Assembly (NCBI GenBank): GCA_016713735.1
Contig: JADJOP010000037.1
Span: 1 to 64,000 of the forward strand
DNA: 64,000 nt
Origin: Bryobacterales bacterium
GTDB taxonomy: Bacteria; Acidobacteriota; Terriglobia; Bryobacterales; Bryobacteraceae
Reading direction: 5' to 3'
How positions within the stretch are numbered: position 1 is the stretch's first letter; every line of letters begins with the position of its first letter. The translations under genes and the position numbers were made by a program. Positions 37,862 to 49,381 of the stretch are shown in pieces. Under the pieces are notes generated by a model. That model was not told the origin of the DNA, did no database searches, and saw nothing but the letters and a program-made list of their open reading frames with translations.

Positions 37862-40800
37862 TCAGAACCGGATCATGAGCGTGAGGTTCATGAGCGGCTG
37901 GCCGCCGAGGGAGGCCGTGCGCGGGTCGTCACCGTATTTGCCGAAGGTGCGCGGGTTGCGGAAGTCGACGGCGGTGGTGGGACCGGTGAAGTTGAAGGTC
38001 TTGAAGACGTTCTGGAAGTCCCAACGGAGCTGGGCGTTCCAGCGTTCGCCGAGGTAGAAGTTCTTCTGGGCTGAGACCTGGCTCCAGAGAAGGCCGGGGC
38101 CGGTGATGATGTTGCGGCCGGCGTTGCCGAGGCGGTAATCGCAACCGGCGCGGTTGGTGGCTGTGAGCGTCGTGCCGCAGCCGCCGGGCCAGGCGAAGGC
38201 GTTGATGTCGATGACGGCGGGGCGGTTCTGCTGGGTGAAGCGGTCGCCTCCGCCGTTGTTCCAGGTGCTATTGTCGTGCACGGGCTGGGTGACGAGGTCG
38301 GGGCGGCGATTGCCGGCGAAGGTCGGGTAATAGTTGTAGGGGCTGTTGGCGAAGCTGAAGGTGAGCGGGTTGCCGGTCTCCATGGTTTGGATCCAGGAGA
38401 TTTCCAGGCCGCTGGCGATCCAGCCGAGGACGCCGCTATTCATGAAGCGTTTGCCCTTGCCGAAGGGGAGCTCGTAATTGATGGTGCCGATGAAGCGGTG
38501 GTTGCGGTCATAGCCGCAGCGGCCTTTTTCGAGCGACCGGTTCTGGATGGGTGCGATGCCGGCGCCGGAGTTGTCGTTGTCCTGGCTGTTGATGCACTTG
38601 GAGAAGGTGTAGAAGGTGTTGAAGAACATGCCGCGCGAGAGGCGTTTTTCCAACTTCACGGTGCCGGAGTGGAAGCTGGAGTGGCCGAAATTGGAGCGCA
38701 TGTTGATGGTGCCGAAGTGGTTGTAGGGGCGGTAGTTCTGGGAAGCGGCCAGCACCTGGTTCTGAAGGGTGGGGTTGCCGTTGGCGAAGTCCACCGGGAA
38801 GGTGTTGGCTTGCCAACGTTCGACAAGGCCGACGCCTGAGGAGCCCTGGTAGCTGAACTCAAGCAGGTAGTTGCGGGTGAACTCATACTGCACGCTGGCG
38901 TTCCAGTTGAGCACGTAGGGATTGCGCAGGTTCTGGTCCCACCAGGCGACGCCGCGGTTGCTGAAGTTGGCGCCGCGGAAGGGGGCCGAGAGGTCAGGGT
39001 TGATGAGGAACGCGGGGGCGGCGGCGGCGCGGCTGATCTGGTAGATCGGAGTGGGATTGCCGGGCAAGGGTTCGACGTTGGCAATGGCCTGGTATTCGTC
39101 GTACTGGTCGCGCGAGGCGGGGAACTTGACGTCGACGGTGTACATGCCGAGGCCGCCGCGGAAGACCCATTTTTCCATGGGGTGCCAGGCGACGCCGAGG
39201 CGCGGGTTGAAGTTGTTGTTGTCGCGGCGGTTGAGGCCGGACTTGGGGTGGATGATGGCGCCGGTGCGGCCGGTGAGTGGATCGGTGGCGGTGGGGTCGA
39301 AGTTCGACATGAGACCGTACTTGGTGTTGAACGGGCTCTCATTGGAGTAGCGCAGGCCGATGTTGAGGGTGAGTTCAGGGTTCACCTTCCAGTCGTCCTG
39401 GATGTAGAAGCTGTGGATGGAGGAGCGCGGGAGCCAGCTTGAGGTCTCACCGCGGAAGACGGCCGACTGGAGATAGCCGGTGAGGAATCCGGCCATGGTA
39501 TTGCCGGTGTTGGGGACGGTGGCGCCGTTCGGTTGCAGGCCCGCGGTCACTCCGGCAAAGGAGTATTGGGTGAAGTTGGCCTGAATGGCGCTGTTGAGGC
39601 GGAAGCGGAGAAGTTCGTAGCCGAACTTCAGGGCGTGGCGGCCGTGTATGACGGAGGTGTCGTTGCGGAACGAGAGGGTCTCGTTGACCAACTGGCTGGG
39701 GTTGTTGCCGTAGATGCCGTAGATGGAGTCGGCGGCATAGCGGTTGGTGTTGCCGCCGCCGAAGCTGGGCACGACGGGGTTGGGGTGGTTGGGGATGCCG
39801 AGCTTCTGGCTCCAGTTTTCGCCGAAGCCGGGGATGGTGGTGCGGTTGACACGGCGGAAGTAGCCGACGCGGGCGTCGTTGACGATGTTGGGGCGGAGTA
39901 TCCAGGTTTTGCCCATCGAGAGGTTGCGCTGATAGAACGGCGCGTTGCGGCCCTGGGAGGCGTCGAAAGCGCCCTGTTCCTCTTTGATGTTGATGGGGCG
40001 GCCGAGACCGTTCTGACGGTTCTCGGTGTAGCTGCCGTACATCTTGAGGTTGGTGTTGAACTGGTGGTCGATGCGGAGGTTGTAGTCGTCGAAAAAGACG
40101 CGGGCGAATTCGGAGCCGAGGAGATTGCCGTTGGGGCCTTGGGCGTTAAAGGTGCCGGCACGGTTGGGCTTCACCCAAGGGTCGATGGCGATGACGTTGC
40201 GGGCGACGGGGTCGAAGCGTCCGGTGGGGACGATGTTACCGGGGAAGGGGTCACGGGCCCAGGTGCCGTCGGCGTTGCGGCGGGTGGAGGCGGGGTCGAA
40301 GATGGGGTTGGCCGTTACGCCCGGGAAATTGAAATTGCCAGCGAGCATTTCGGCGGTAGGTGTGGTCGCGTCGACCTGGGCGACCTTCTTTTCGTGAAGG
40401 CGCTGGTAGCCGAAGAAGAAGAAGGTGCGGTTCTTGATGATGGGTCCGCCGACGTTGGCATCGGGCTGCATGAAGAAGACGGACTGGCCGTTGGGGCGTC
40501 CGGCGGTGGGGGCCGAGGACCGGTCGCGGTCATAGAAGAGCCGGTGTTGCATGCTGCGGGTGCGGCCGTAGAAGGAGGCCATGCCGTGGATTTCGTTGGT
40601 GCCGCTTTTCTTGGCGACGCTGATGACGCCGCCGGCGGAGTGGCCGTATTCGGCGGGGGGCACGGTGGTGAGCACCTTCACTTCGGCGAGAGCGTTCTGG
40701 AGAGGTTTGATGGTCTCGGTGCCGCCCTGCTGGTCGTTGCCGTTGACGCCGTCTTCGAAGATGCCGATGGCGCCGCTGCGCTGGCCGGCCAGGTGGTAGC

Positions 40801-41314
40801 TGCCGAGGCTGCCGCCATAGGCATAGCCGCCGGAGGTCATGCCGGGGACGAGGTTGAGGGTGGAGTTGACGTAGCGCTGGTAGAGCGGCAGGTCATAGAG
40901 CACGGAGCCGGCGACGACCGAGCCGGTGGCCGAGGTTTCGGTTTCCAGCAGCGTGGCGGCGCTGGAGACCTCGATGGATTCGTTGAGGCTGCCGACCTGA
41001 AGCGCGGCGTCAACGGCGAGGGTATCGCCGGTGCGGAGTTCCACCTCCTGGGTGGTCTTCTTAAAGCCCTGGGCTTCCACCGTGACGCGGTACTTACCGG
41101 GGTTCAAGGAAAGAACCCGGTATAAACCGTCCTCATTGGCGGTGGCTTTGAATGTGAAATTGGTGTCGGCGGCAACAACGGTGATGATGGCGCCGGGCAC
41201 GATGGCCCCGCTGGCGTCACTGATGCGGCCGGTGATGGTGCCGATACCGATTTGGGCCAACAGCAGGGAACCCAGACACATGGCACAGGCGAAAATTAAC
41301 GTGAATTTTCTCAT
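37862..41314 (-). CDS. TonB-dependent receptor, Oar-like, with carboxypeptidase-regulatory domain
   Basis: A 1150-residue outer-membrane protein. The ATG at 41314 follows an AAGGGG ribosome-binding site and starts a signal peptide (MRKFTLIFACAMCLGSLLLA). Residues of about 21-105 are a carboxypeptidase-regulatory-like beta-sandwich (TITGRISDASGAIVPGAII, DGLYRVLSLNPGKYRVTV), followed by a plug-like region (VLYDLPLYQRYVNSTLNLVPG, GGVISVAKKSGTNEIHG) and a long barrel ending MNLTLMIRF with terminal phenylalanine. Acidobacteria carry many such paralogues for uptake of large substrates. A good promoter lies upstream. It converges on the esterase. Confidence 0.93.
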   Translation of the reverse strand: MRKFTLIFACAMCLGSLLLAQIGIGTITGRISDASGAIVPGAIITVVAADTNFTFKATANEDGLYRVLSLNPGKYRVTVEAQGFKKTTQEVELRTGDTLAVDAALQVGSLNESIEVSSAATLLETETSATGSVVAGSVLYDLPLYQRYVNSTLNLVPGMTSGGYAYGGSLGSYHLAGQRSGAIGIFEDGVNGNDQQGGTETIKPLQNALAEVKVLTTVPPAEYGHSAGGVISVAKKSGTNEIHGMASFYGRTRSMQHRLFYDRDRSSAPTAGRPNGQSVFFMQPDANVGGPIIKNRTFFFFGYQRLHEKKVAQVDATTPTAEMLAGNFNFPGVTANPIFDPASTRRNADGTWARDPFPGNIVPTGRFDPVARNVIAIDPWVKPNRAGTFNAQGPNGNLLGSEFARVFFDDYNLRIDHQFNTNLKMYGSYTENRQNGLGRPINIKEEQGAFDASQGRNAPFYQRNLSMGKTWILRPNIVNDARVGYFRRVNRTTIPGFGENWSQKLGIPNHPNPVVPSFGGGNTNRYAADSIYGIYGNNPSQLVNETLSFRNDTSVIHGRHALKFGYELLRFRLNSAIQANFTQYSFAGVTAGLQPNGATVPNTGNTMAGFLTGYLQSAVFRGETSSWLPRSSIHSFYIQDDWKVNPELTLNIGLRYSNESPFNTKYGLMSNFDPTATDPLTGRTGAIIHPKSGLNRRDNNNFNPRLGVAWHPMEKWVFRGGLGMYTVDVKFPASRDQYDEYQAIANVEPLPGNPTPIYQISRAAAAPAFLINPDLSAPFRGANFSNRGVAWWDQNLRNPYVLNWNASVQYEFTRNYLLEFSYQGSSGVGLVERWQANTFPVDFANGNPTLQNQVLAASQNYRPYNHFGTINMRSNFGHSSFHSGTVKLEKRLSRGMFFNTFYTFSKCINSQDNDNSGAGIAPIQNRSLEKGRCGYDRNHRFIGTINYELPFGKGKRFMNSGVLGWIASGLEISWIQTMETGNPLTFSFANSPYNYYPTFAGNRRPDLVTQPVHDNSTWNNGGGDRFTQQNRPAVIDINAFAWPGGCGTTLTATNRAGCDYRLGNAGRNIITGPGLLWSQVSAQKNFYLGERWNAQLRWDFQNVFKTFNFTGPTTAVDFRNPRTFGKYGDDPRTASLGGQPLMNLTLMIRF

Positions 41315-41359
41315 GTAACTACCCCTTCTCAATCAATACGCGAACTGCAAGTTGGCGAG

Positions 41360-41388
41360 AGTATATACCAGGAAGGGGACGGTGCCAA
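41360..41388 (-). promoter_or_regulatory. TonB receptor promoter (TTGGCA - 17 bp - TATACT)
   Basis: On the minus strand, TTGGCA (41388-41383) and TATACT (41365-41360) are 17 bases apart, close to the vegetative consensus. The predicted 5' leader of about 38 bases carries AAGGGG, so unlike many genes here this mRNA has a normal leader. Confidence 0.8.
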
Positions 41389-41430
41389 CGGGGGGCGGGA
41401 TATTTTTTTGGGGGGGCGCTGCGGGCGGTC

Positions 41431-41470
41431 CAAACGAAAACGCACCCGGCCTTGTGAGCCGGGTGCGTTT
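41431..41470 (-). terminator. Rho-independent terminator of the second TonB receptor gene
   Basis: A perfect thirteen-base stem (41470-41458 with 41450-41438, core CGCACCCGGC/GCCGGGTGCG) with a seven-base loop is followed on the minus strand by TTTTCGTTT. It lies 24 bases after the stop at 41494. Confidence 0.9.
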
Positions 41471-41493
41471 GGTTGGGACCGGGGAGCGAACGG

Positions 41494-45026
<3,533 letters not shown>

Positions 45027-45059
45027 GTTGACCTCCTGAACTGGCTGGCCCGATGCTGA

Positions 45060-45071
45060 CACACAAGTGTG
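45060..45071. promoter_or_regulatory. Possible operator palindrome CACAC-AA-GTGTG
   Basis: This perfect five-base inverted repeat sits in the 202-base gap between the divergent TonB receptor and regulator genes, 34 bases before the receptor start. It could bind the adjacent IclR-HTH regulator. There is no direct evidence. Confidence 0.3.
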
Positions 45072-45228
45072 ATCAGGCCAAGCAAACTGTAATCGTTCTC
45101 AGTAGTTTTGCTATGTGATACGATCAGGAACTGGAAGCGTAGAGAAAACAAACATCGAATCAACACGCTGAACCGCTTTACTGCTGCTATATGGAATTCA
45201 GTACGAATCCAGCGAGTTGAGTGCTGTT

Positions 45229-46396
45229 ATGGATATCGAAACCAAACCACAGGCGGAGGCGGAGCGGCCACGGCGGTCGTATCTGTTGAAGTCGCTGGTG
45301 CACGCGGCTGAGGTGTTGCGGGCGTTTCGCGACACGGGCGAGGCGCTGCGGCTGCGCGATGTGGTGGCGCGGACGGGTTTGACCAAGGCGCTCTGCTTCC
45401 GCGTGCTGTACTCGCTGCACTGGTGTGGCTTTCTGGAGAAGGCGGGGGATAGTTGTTACCGGCTGACGCCGGGTCCGCGGCCGGAGAAGCGGTTTCGCAT
45501 CGGCTATGCCGGGCAGGGGCAGGACTCGTCGTTTCCGCGCGAGGTGGCCACGGGGTTGGAGCGGGCCTCGCGGGAGATGCGCGTGGAGCTGGTGATGGTG
45601 GACAACCGCTATGACCTGAAGACGGCGCTGCGCAACGCCGACCGGTTGATCCGGGAAGAGGTGGATCTGGTGATCGAGTTTCAGGCGCACGAGTCGGCGG
45701 CGCCGGAGATTGCGCGCAAGTACATGGAGGCGGGGATTCCGCTGATCGCGGTGGACATTCCACATCCGGGGGCGACCTATTTTGGGGCCAACAACTATGA
45801 GGCGGGCTTGCTGGGCGGACGGCACCTGGGGCGGTGGGCAAACAAGAATTGGGGCGGCGAGACGGACGAAATCGTGTTGTTGGAGCTGGCGCGAAGCGGG
45901 TCGATTCCGCAGGCGAGGTTGAAGGGGATGCTGATGGGGTTGCACGAGGTGGTGCGGAGGCCGGAGACGCTGAAGCCGGTGCACCTGGATGGGGACGGGC
46001 AGTTCCAGACCTCGTGGGAGGTGATGCGGCGGCATTTGCGGACGACGCGGGCGCACCGGATTCTGGTGGGGGCGGCGACGGACCCGTCGGCGATCGGGGC
46101 GCTGCGGGCATTTGAGGAGGCGGGGCGTTTGGCCGAGTGCGCCGTGATCGGGCAGAACGCCGAGCCTGAGGGGCGGGCCGAGTTGCGGCAGCAGCGGACG
46201 CGGCTGGTGGGGACGGTGGCCTATTTTCCCGGAGAAGTATGGCGAAGGGCTGCTGGCGCTGGCGCTGGACATCCTGAACAAGCGGGTGACGCCGCCGGCG
46301 AAGTTCATCAAGCATGTGTTGATCACGCGCGACAATGTGGATCACTTCTACCCGAACGATGCGTTGATCGAGGCCTCGGGGGTGGCCAAGAGCTAA
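45229..46396 (+). pseudogene. Transcription regulator, IclR-type HTH fused to a periplasmic-binding-protein sugar sensor, with a one-base frameshift
   Basis: Residues of about 20-80 form an IclR-like winged helix-turn-helix (SLVHAAEVLRAF, LRDVVARTGLTKALCFRVLYSL, GFLEKAGDSCYRL). The rest is a type I periplasmic-binding domain (FRIGYAGQGQDSSFPREVATGL, ADRLIREEVDLVIEFQ, AGIPLIAVDIPHPGATYFGANNY) as in LacI-type sensors. In the given sequence the frame is lost after VAYFP: one extra C in 46228-46230. Removing it restores EKYGEGLLALALDILNKRV and a natural end VAKS at the TAA 46394-46396, about 388 residues. The uncorrected frame runs on to 47250 as nonsense antisense to the MFS gene. The next gene, on the other strand, ends inside its stop codon. 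Confidence 0.8.
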
Positions 46397-47649
46397 GCCT
46401 CGAACTCGAGGCGTTCGACGCGGCCCATGAGGAGCATGCCGGCGGTGAAGGCGATGGGCATGACGAGGCCGAGGGCGAGGAAGACGGGGGTGTAGGAGCC
46501 GGTGAGGTCGAGCGTGCGGCCGACGAGCCAGATGCTGATCACCGAGCCGAGGGTGGAGCCGAGGCCGCCGAAGCCGTAAGCGGAGGCGACGGCGCGGGGC
46601 GGGAAGTAGTCGCCGGGGAGGGTTTGCACGGTGACCGACCAGATCATCCAGAAGAAGATGGCGACGGAGATGAAGGTCATGGTCCAGAAGAGCGAGGTGG
46701 TGAAGGCGGCGGCGACGCCGATGGGGGAGAAGGCGGCGCCGAGGGCCATGAGGAACTTGCGGGTGCGGTTGGGGCTCCAGCCGTGGCGTTCGAGGCGGAG
46801 GGCGGCAAGGCCGGTGGTGAAGTTGGAGAGGTCAGAGACGAGGAAGGGGATCCAGGCGACGGCGCCGATGGCGGCGAGGCTGAGGCCGCGTTCACGGGTG
46901 AGGAATTCGGGGATCCAGAAGACGTAGAAGTACCAGATAGGGTCGGCGAGGAAGCGGCAGGTGAAGACGATCCACATCTGGCGGCGGGGGAGGAGGGCGC
47001 GCATGGGGAGGGCCGCTTCGCCGGGCGTGGTGGCGGGGGTGTGCTTCATTTGCGGGTGAGCGGCGCGGAAGAGTTGGAAGGCGAGCACCCAGAGGAGGCC
47101 GAGGGCTCCGGTGACGAGGAAGGCTCCTTGCCAGCCGGTGCGATGAGCCAGGAAGACGACCAGCGGCGGGGCGATCATGGCGCCGAGGCTGGAGCCGCTG
47201 TTGCAGACACCGATGGCGAGCGTGCGCCACTGGGCGGGCACCCAGAGTGAGACGGCTTTGGCGAACGAAGGCCAGGCCCCGCTTTCGCCGATGGCGAGCA
47301 GCGAACGGCAGGCGCCGAGGCTGAACGGCCCCTGAGCGAGCGCGGTGAGCATGCCGGCGAAGGACCACCAGGTGACGGCGAGCGTGAGTCCGCGGCCGAC
47401 GCCGATGCGGTCGAGGACCCAGCCGGCGGCGGGCATGCCGAGGGCGTAGGTGATCATGAAGGCGTTCAGGATGGCGGCGTATTGGGCGTTGGAGAGATGG
47501 AACTCGTCGCGGAGGACGGGAGCGAGAACGGAGAGCACCTGGCGGTCGATGTAGTTGAGCGTGGTGGAGCCGAGCAGCAGGGCGACCAGGAGTACGAGCG
47601 AGCGGCGGGGGAGCAAGCTAGAAGTACCCGTAGGCGAGCCAGCCGCCAT
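46393..47649 (-). CDS. MFS transporter, hexuronate/sugar-acid (ACS-like) type
   Basis: About 418 residues with twelve predicted membrane helices and the anion-cation symporter pattern: TTLNYIDRQVLSVLAP in helix 1, AGWVLDRIGVGRGL after helix 2, GESGAWPSFAKAVSLWVP in helix 4. Such transporters import hexuronates, glucarate or galactonate. The start is uncertain: ATG at 47649 lies 32 bases inside the SDR gene, and a TTG at 47616 directly after the SDR stop is also possible. It follows the SDR gene on the same strand and converges on the regulator. Confidence 0.88.
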   Translation of the reverse strand: MAAGSPTGTSSLLPRRSLVLLVALLLGSTTLNYIDRQVLSVLAPVLRDEFHLSNAQYAAILNAFMITYALGMPAAGWVLDRIGVGRGLTLAVTWWSFAGMLTALAQGPFSLGACRSLLAIGESGAWPSFAKAVSLWVPAQWRTLAIGVCNSGSSLGAMIAPPLVVFLAHRTGWQGAFLVTGALGLLWVLAFQLFRAAHPQMKHTPATTPGEAALPMRALLPRRQMWIVFTCRFLADPIWYFYVFWIPEFLTRERGLSLAAIGAVAWIPFLVSDLSNFTTGLAALRLERHGWSPNRTRKFLMALGAAFSPIGVAAAFTTSLFWTMTFISVAIFFWMIWSVTVQTLPGDYFPPRAVASAYGFGGLGSTLGSVISIWLVGRTLDLTGSYTPVFLALGLVMPIAFTAGMLLMGRVERLEFEA

Positions 47650-48367
47650 CGACGTAGAGGGAATGGCCGGTGACGAAGGACGAGGCGTCGCCGAGGAGGA
47701 AGGCGACAGCGGAGGCGACATCGGCGGGTTGGGCGAGGCGGCCGAGCGGGATGCGGGCCTTGATTTGGGCTTCGTTGACGTTGCCGGCGGCGATGTTGCG
47801 CTGCGTCATTTCCGTGGCGACATACGCGGGGCCGACGGCATTGACGCGAATGCCCTGGGCGGCCCACTCAATGGCCAGGACCTTGGTGAGCATGGCGACA
47901 CCGGCCTTGGCGGCGCAGTACGCCGCGCGGCGGGGGAAGGCGGCCTCGGCGTTGGTGGAGGTGATGAAGACGATGGCGCCGCCGGAAGCGGGCATGCGGC
48001 GGGCGCAGGCTTGGGCGATGTAGAAGGCGCCGTTGAGCTGGATGTCGACCATGCGCGCCCAGTCAGCGGGGGGGAGGGTGAGCGAGTCGTGCGGCTTGCT
48101 GACGCCCGCGCAGTTGACCATGCCGTCGAGGCGGCCGAAGTGATCGAGGGCGAAGGCGGCGGCACGGCCGCAATCGTCCGGATTGGTGATGTCGCAGGCC
48201 ACGCCGGCGCAGTCGCCGGTGGGCGAGAGGGCGGCGGCGCGGGCCGCGGCGGAGGCGGCATTGACGTCGGCGAGCACGACGCGGGCGCCGAGAGAAGAGA
48301 GATGGGCGCTGACCTCAGAGCCGATACCGCCGGCGCCGCCCGTGACGAGGATCACCTTGCCGTTCAT
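47618..48367 (-). CDS. Short-chain dehydrogenase/reductase in the sugar-acid cluster
   Basis: A 249-residue classical SDR with the cofactor loop VTGGAGGIGSEV (residues 8-19), NCAGVS, and the catalytic Tyr-Lys in AAYCAAKAG. The aspartate in VVLADVN suggests NAD preference. Coupled to the MFS transporter, it probably oxidises the imported sugar or sugar acid. The ATG at 48367 starts directly at MNGKVILVTGG; upstream codons of the longer frame are repetitive sequence. Confidence 0.9.
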   Translation of the reverse strand: MNGKVILVTGGAGGIGSEVSAHLSSLGARVVLADVNAASAAARAAALSPTGDCAGVACDITNPDDCGRAAAFALDHFGRLDGMVNCAGVSKPHDSLTLPPADWARMVDIQLNGAFYIAQACARRMPASGGAIVFITSTNAEAAFPRRAAYCAAKAGVAMLTKVLAIEWAAQGIRVNAVGPAYVATEMTQRNIAAGNVNEAQIKARIPLGRLAQPADVASAVAFLLGDASSFVTGHSLYVDGGWLAYGYF

Positions 48368-48404
48368 GCGTGGAGTAAGAGCATAGCAGAGGGGGGCCGC
48401 GGGG

Positions 48405-48465
48405 CTGGAAGGGCGGCGGGGCAAGGTGCGGCGGGGCAAGGGGCGGCGGGGCTGGAGGGGTGAGT
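48405..48465. repeat. GC-rich short tandem repeats (gcggcggggcaagg type)
   Basis: The gap between the SDR and the mutM-like gene holds three imperfect copies of gcggcggggcaagg/gcggcggggctgg. Similar G-rich strings fill the gaps at 51713-51759 and 56652-56700, so this is a local family of low-complexity intergenic repeats. Confidence 0.6.
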
Positions 48466-48478
48466 CGTCTTGGGGAGC

Positions 48479-49357
48479 CTAGTCGTCGAGCGAGCGCGGG
48501 AAGTCGGCGCCGAGGAGGCGGGAGAGGGCGCGGTCAGCGAGCACGCGGCCGCCGGTTTGGCAGCGGGCGCAGTAGTTGCATTCGTTGGTGGCATAGCGGA
48601 TGCGCTGGACGGGGGCGGCGCATACGGGGCAGGGTTTGCCGAAGCGGCCGTGGACGGCCATGTCGTCGCGAAACGCGGTGACGCCTTCGGGGAAGCCCGA
48701 GGCGGCTTCGGCGCGGAGGCGTTCGATCCAGTCGTTCATGACGGTGAGGATGGAGGCGTGGAGGCGCTCGATCTCGGCATCGGTGAGTTTCTGTGTGAGT
48801 TGCAGCGGGGAGAGGCGGGCGTGGTGGAGGATTTCGTCGGAGTAGGCGTTGCCGATGCCGCTGAAGAGTTTGGGATCGGTGAGAGCGCGCTTCAGCGTGT
48901 GATTGGCGGAGCGTAGGATGTGGGCGAACTGGGCGGGCGTGGAGGGGAGCACTTCGATACCGCCGGGGTCGATGGCGGCGAGGCCCGCCGCGCCGTTGAC
49001 TACGAGCAGCGAGGCTTTGCGCTGCGAGCCGGCTTCGGTGAGGGTGAGCGAGCCGTGGTCGAAGTCGAAGGCGGCGAGGGCGTTGCGGCCGGCGAGCTTA
49101 ACGCCGGGCTTTTTCCAGTGGAGGCGGCCGGCGATCATGAGGTGGAGAACGAGCCAGAGATCGTTGTCGAGGCCGATGGCGATGCGTTTGCCGACGCGGC
49201 GCAGAGCGGTGACGGTGTGGCCAAGGGCGGCCTCGAGCGGAGGCTCGACCGAGCGCAACAGAAAGGGGTTGCCGAGGCGCACGGCGCGCAGGGTGTGGCC
49301 GGTGATGCGGGCATCGAGCGCTTCGAGGTACACCTCGATGTCGGGCAGCTCTGGCAT
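48479..49357 (-). CDS. Formamidopyrimidine-DNA glycosylase family protein (MutM/Nei)
   Basis: Removes oxidised bases and nicks DNA. The ATG at 49357 gives 292 residues starting MPELPDIEVYLEAL, so the essential N-terminal Pro-Glu is present after Met removal. LWLVLHLMIAGRL matches the family core, the helix-two-turn-helix includes GIGNAYSDEILHHARL, and the C-terminal zinc finger has CPVC and CARC 15 residues apart ending in RCQTGGR. The IEVY and YSDEIL variants mean either Fpg or Nei substrate range is possible. It is divergent from hrpB, 24 bases away. Confidence 0.9.
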   Translation of the reverse strand: MPELPDIEVYLEALDARITGHTLRAVRLGNPFLLRSVEPPLEAALGHTVTALRRVGKRIAIGLDNDLWLVLHLMIAGRLHWKKPGVKLAGRNALAAFDFDHGSLTLTEAGSQRKASLLVVNGAAGLAAIDPGGIEVLPSTPAQFAHILRSANHTLKRALTDPKLFSGIGNAYSDEILHHARLSPLQLTQKLTDAEIERLHASILTVMNDWIERLRAEAASGFPEGVTAFRDDMAVHGRFGKPCPVCAAPVQRIRYATNECNYCARCQTGGRVLADRALSRLLGADFPRSLDD

Positions 49358-49381
49358 GATGGACAACAGTCTAGCGCCCGC

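Noticed and set aside
39533..41125. Open frame of 530 codons on the plus strand opposite the TonB receptor
   Set aside because: Glycine/valine/alanine-rich antisense shadow with no motif or signal; the minus strand has a full receptor with promoter and ribosome-binding site.
45217..47250. Single 677-codon protein continuing from the regulator through the MFS region
   Set aside because: After VAYFP the sequence turns into acidic low complexity antisense to the transporter; removing one C restores the natural regulator end at 46396.
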